NCBI GenBank assembly: GCA_024516035.1
Contig: JAMCCL010000100.1
Span: 21,119 to 85,118, forward strand
Length of the DNA: 64,000 nt
Direction of reading: 5' to 3'
DNA from: Bactericera cockerelli
Lineage: Eukaryota > Arthropoda > Insecta > Hemiptera > Triozidae
Made by a program: the position numbers and the translations under genes. A model generated the notes under the pieces. It was not told the DNA's origin, made no database searches, and saw only the letters and a program-made list of their open reading frames with translations. Below, in pieces: positions 61,093-64,000 of the stretch. Positions within the stretch are counted from its first letter, which is position 1. Every line of letters starts with the position of its first letter.

Positions 61093-62960
61093 GCTAATCC
61101 AGGGAGTGTAGGGATCCGTTGGTTCAAATTCCACCCAGTGCACGAATTTTTCCTCATAAATTTGGGTTTGTGACCACATAATAATAAGACTTAGAGGGTT
61201 GGGTGATGGAAAATGCTTTGAGCATTAACCTCGCCCGGTGGTTTCCATCCACTAAAGAGTATTATTATTATATCTTCTTCTTTTAGAAACCAAATCGTTA
61301 GTTTATGCAGATGTCCTAAGTCCTAACTGCCAAGGCAATCAATGCCACAACACTCTTTCTTAATGATAAAACTACAATTATTACGTCTTCATATTTTTGT
61401 TACTTACAAGAGTGATAACTAAAATCAGTCTTACTGAAATCCCCTGTACTAAAATCAGCCTTACTGAAATCCCCCCTACTAAAATCAGCCTTACTGAAAT
61501 CCCCCCTACTAAAATCAGCCTTACTGAAATACCCCCTACTAAAATCAGCCTTACTGAAATCCCCCTATTAAATTCGAATTCGAACCCCCGACCTCCAAGG
61601 CGCGAGTAAGTAGCTAATGATAAGGACAATGTTGATGATTATAAAATCGCAGATGACCATGGTAAAGACGATGTTATGCATGTCTAATAAAAGAAAAATA
61701 GATATTGATTTTTTTATTTTATGCGTAGGTCAAGATATCAAAATGAAAAATTCAATTTTTTATGTATTCAAAAAAACTAAACATACGGTCTTGAACCTTG
61801 AGGTCGATAAAAATCTTATACTATAATAATTATTATCTCTTGTCTTGAAAGAGGTACCGCCCACTCTAAAAATTACGAAGACCCAACCAGCGATATTGTT
61901 TGACCTGTTGACCTATAGCCAAAATAATAATTTTGGGGAGTATAGAACCTGTAACACACAAAACAATAATGTGGGGAACTAGAACTTGAACACACGAAAC
62001 CTTAGTGAAGTGTTTAAAAGAGAAAGAAAAAAAAAATGTTTAAAAATGTGAAAGTTTTTTTTTTTTAAGTGGGGTTTAACGTCGCTTTCAACTGCCATGG
62101 TCATATCACGACGGGGGTTTCACCCTCCATTCGCAGGAAACTCACAAACCTGCTACTCACATTGACCTCACCCAGCCTGAGTGGGGCCGGGAAAAGCCAG
62201 CGTCACGAGAATTAGAATGGTCACCCATCCAAGTCTTAACCTCGCTGGATGTCGCTTAACTTCGGTGTTCTGAAGGGAACCGGTGTATTCAACATGCTAT
62301 CGACGCTGGCATGTGAAAGTTTGTCAGTACTGTGTCTCACGGCAAGCCTCATAGTAATGTCAGTTTGTAGTAAATATGATTACTATTTCTTCTCATTCAA
62401 TACCTTGCTGAGGAAGAATGCTGAATCAACTCAGGAGTCTAAGTTCAGATAAGGAAGTAAATTGTAAATATTGTCTATCTAAAGTTTTTTACTTTCCTTA
62501 TCCTGTAATAAGGAAATTATTGTATTTTCCTCGAAATAATAATAATAATAATCCTTAGTGGAAGGTAACCAACCATCTGGCAAGGTTATTGCGCAAAGCA
62601 TTTCTACCACATAACTCTCAGTCTTATTATTTTGTGGTCATATTCTCAAATAAGTGAGGTTAATTTCTCACTCGCTACTTCTTATTGAAAACCTTGAAAT
62701 GCTTAAGCTGGAAAATCAAAGAGAACCAGAAAAAAATTAAATTTCTTTACAAATTAATAATAACAGAAATTCTTTCAAATATCTCCTTCAAATTTCCTCG
62801 ACCGGGCCTGAGACACAGAAACTTATTCTCTGACAGAAACTAACAACATAGCAAAGCGTATTTTTACTTTCCTTATCCTATTATAAAGAAAGTATTGTAT
62901 CCGTCGAAAATTGGACCTACCAGTTTTTTTTTTTAACTAGTGATACACAGAATTGAAATT
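61093..62960. repeat. Tandem duplication, copy 2
   Basis: Paralogue of 59,008-60,960. It lacks the MITE but carries a private 5S-headed SINE at 62,055-62,310. Includes the S4 SINE remainder (61,093-61,268), the 30-bp minisatellite (61,418-61,570) and the same downstream order of S4 tail and palindromic motifs. Confidence 0.85.
62055..62310 (-). mobile_element. 5S-headed SINE (S1), young copy, minus orientation
   Basis: Target duplication ATGTGAAAG at 62,046-62,054 and 62,311-62,319. Head, TTTT, core and poly-A are all present in reverse complement. The orthologous position in copy 1 is empty. Confidence 0.95.
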
Positions 62961-63332
62961 ATAGAAGTACTCTATATTCACGAAAGGGGAAAAAAGGGGA
63001 GAAATCCAAATTTAAAAAAAAAATTGTACTTTCGATTAAATATCTCTTTGGTCTTACAATATTTTTGATGCAACCAACTGCATTTGAAAGGAAATATGCC
63101 TCACTATCCACACATGAAGTCAAAACTTACCTAATGGCATTTCTTTAAACCCGTGCATCGATCCAAAAGACCTCTAAAGCTGTTGGAAAAGCAGGGATTG
63201 GGCCATATCTCTTTGACGAAGCAAAGGGTTCGCTTATATGATAGTCCACGGTGGGTTTTGAACATACCCTCAAAATATTTGCATCTGTATACGGGACACT
63301 CTGTATATCATAGACTTTAAAAAAATTAGACA

Positions 63333-63601
63333 GCCAGCGTCGATGGCATGTTGAATACACCGGTTCCTTCAGAACACCGAAGTTAAGCGACATCCAGCGA
63401 GGTTAAGACTTGGATGGGTGACCATTCAAATTCTAATTCTCGTGACGCTGGCTTTTCCCGGCCCCACTCAGGCTGGGTGAGGTCAATGTGAGTACCAGGT
63501 TTGTGAGTTTCCTGCGAATGGAGGGTAAAACCCCCGTCGTGATATGACCATGGCAGTTGAAAGCGACGTTTTAAACCCCAATTAAAAAAAAAAAAAAAAA
63601 A
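63333..63601 (+). mobile_element. 5S-headed SINE (S1), young copy
   Basis: Complete: 5S-like head with 'gttgaatacaccggttcct', TTTT, core 'aggctgggtgaggtcaatg', 'gtcgtgatatgaccatggc', poly-A. Target duplication of about 11 bp (AAAAAATTAGA) on both sides. It shows the uninterrupted form of the SINE that the Polinton entered at 40,320. Confidence 0.95.
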
Positions 63602-63794
63602 TTAGATGGCAGTCTAAGACTAGTTTTGTCCTTATTTGGACTCATCATTTAGACATAGCTCTCATATTACGATTATATAATTGGTACAATTGAATTGAAA
63701 CCCAAACAAGTTGAATTCAATCTCTATGTACCTAAAATATTCAAACCACACAAAGACAAAATATATTTCGCCTCTTATTTATTATAGGCTATTC

Positions 63795-63827
<33 letters not shown>

Positions 63828-64000
63828 GATAGCTCTTATTTTTACAAAATATAAAAAACTCTTAAACACTTTAAATAAATTTCCCGCTCTCTTCGCCCCA
63901 ACACAAAAATGAACATAAGGGAATGCTGTTGGGCCTGGGGGAATATCGTCCTTGAATAGAGAACCATTTTTTTTATTTTTTTTTTTTTAATATTTTTTAA
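63602..64000. other. AT-rich intergenic sequence with long homopolymers
   Basis: A T run of about 30 at ~63,797-63,826 and T-rich runs at the window end. No gene seen. Confidence 0.5.

Overview
The window is animal nuclear DNA, most likely from an arthropod and probably an insect. It is AT-rich, has short introns, spliced secreted-protein genes and a very high load of transposable elements. The 5S-rRNA-like heads of one SINE family keep features typical of insect 5S rRNA (TTGAATACACCGGTT, ACCGAAGTTAAGC, CTTGGATGGGTGACC). I cannot name the species. Family names below come from motifs I can read and remember; no database search was possible.

Layout. 1-1.2 kb: dispersed repeats and a foldback element. 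1.3-8.2 kb: a decayed DIRS-like retrotransposon on the minus strand, bounded by inverted repeats, with a 114-bp minisatellite inside. 8.4-10.9 kb: host gene A (minus, four exons, predicted secreted protein of 319 aa). 10.9-13.1 kb: AT-rich with SINEs. 13.5-21.2 kb: host genes D and C (minus), encoding secreted low-complexity acidic or Pro/Gln-rich proteins, with a 0.5-kb near-perfect palindrome between them. 22.5-26.2 kb: a 3.05-kb hAT-like transposon inside a SINE. 26.24 kb: a likely 3' exon of a small Cys-containing peptide. 27.4-33 kb: a nearly full-length non-LTR retrotransposon (minus). 33-36 kb: SINEs, microsatellites and repeat debris. 36.4-57.5 kb: host gene B, a paralogue of gene A on the plus strand, carrying three nested or independent insertions. 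57.5-64 kb: SINEs and a ~2-kb tandem duplication whose two copies carry different private insertions.

The centrepiece is 40,321-57,161, a complete Polinton/Maverick element (polintovirus) of 16,841 bp with ~545-bp terminal inverted repeats and a perfect 6-bp target duplication (AATGTG). It encodes a morphogenesis set (FtsK/HerA packaging ATPase, adenovirus-type cysteine protease, major and minor jelly-roll capsid proteins, a PLA2-domain protein, a small Lys-rich protein), a replication/integration set (protein-primed family B DNA polymerase, retroviral-type integrase with a chromodomain), and several unrecognised genes including a tandem accessory gene family. Several genes carry single frameshifts at or near homopolymer runs, so they are either recently dead or mis-assembled.

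The Polinton sits inside a 5S-rRNA-headed SINE, which itself sits in the last coding exon of gene B; a third element (tRNA-type SINE) sits in exon 2. Removing all three insertions and one copy of each target duplication leaves a four-exon reading frame of 326 codons with the same exon phases as gene A. Gene B was therefore intact until very recently, or an intact allele may still exist.
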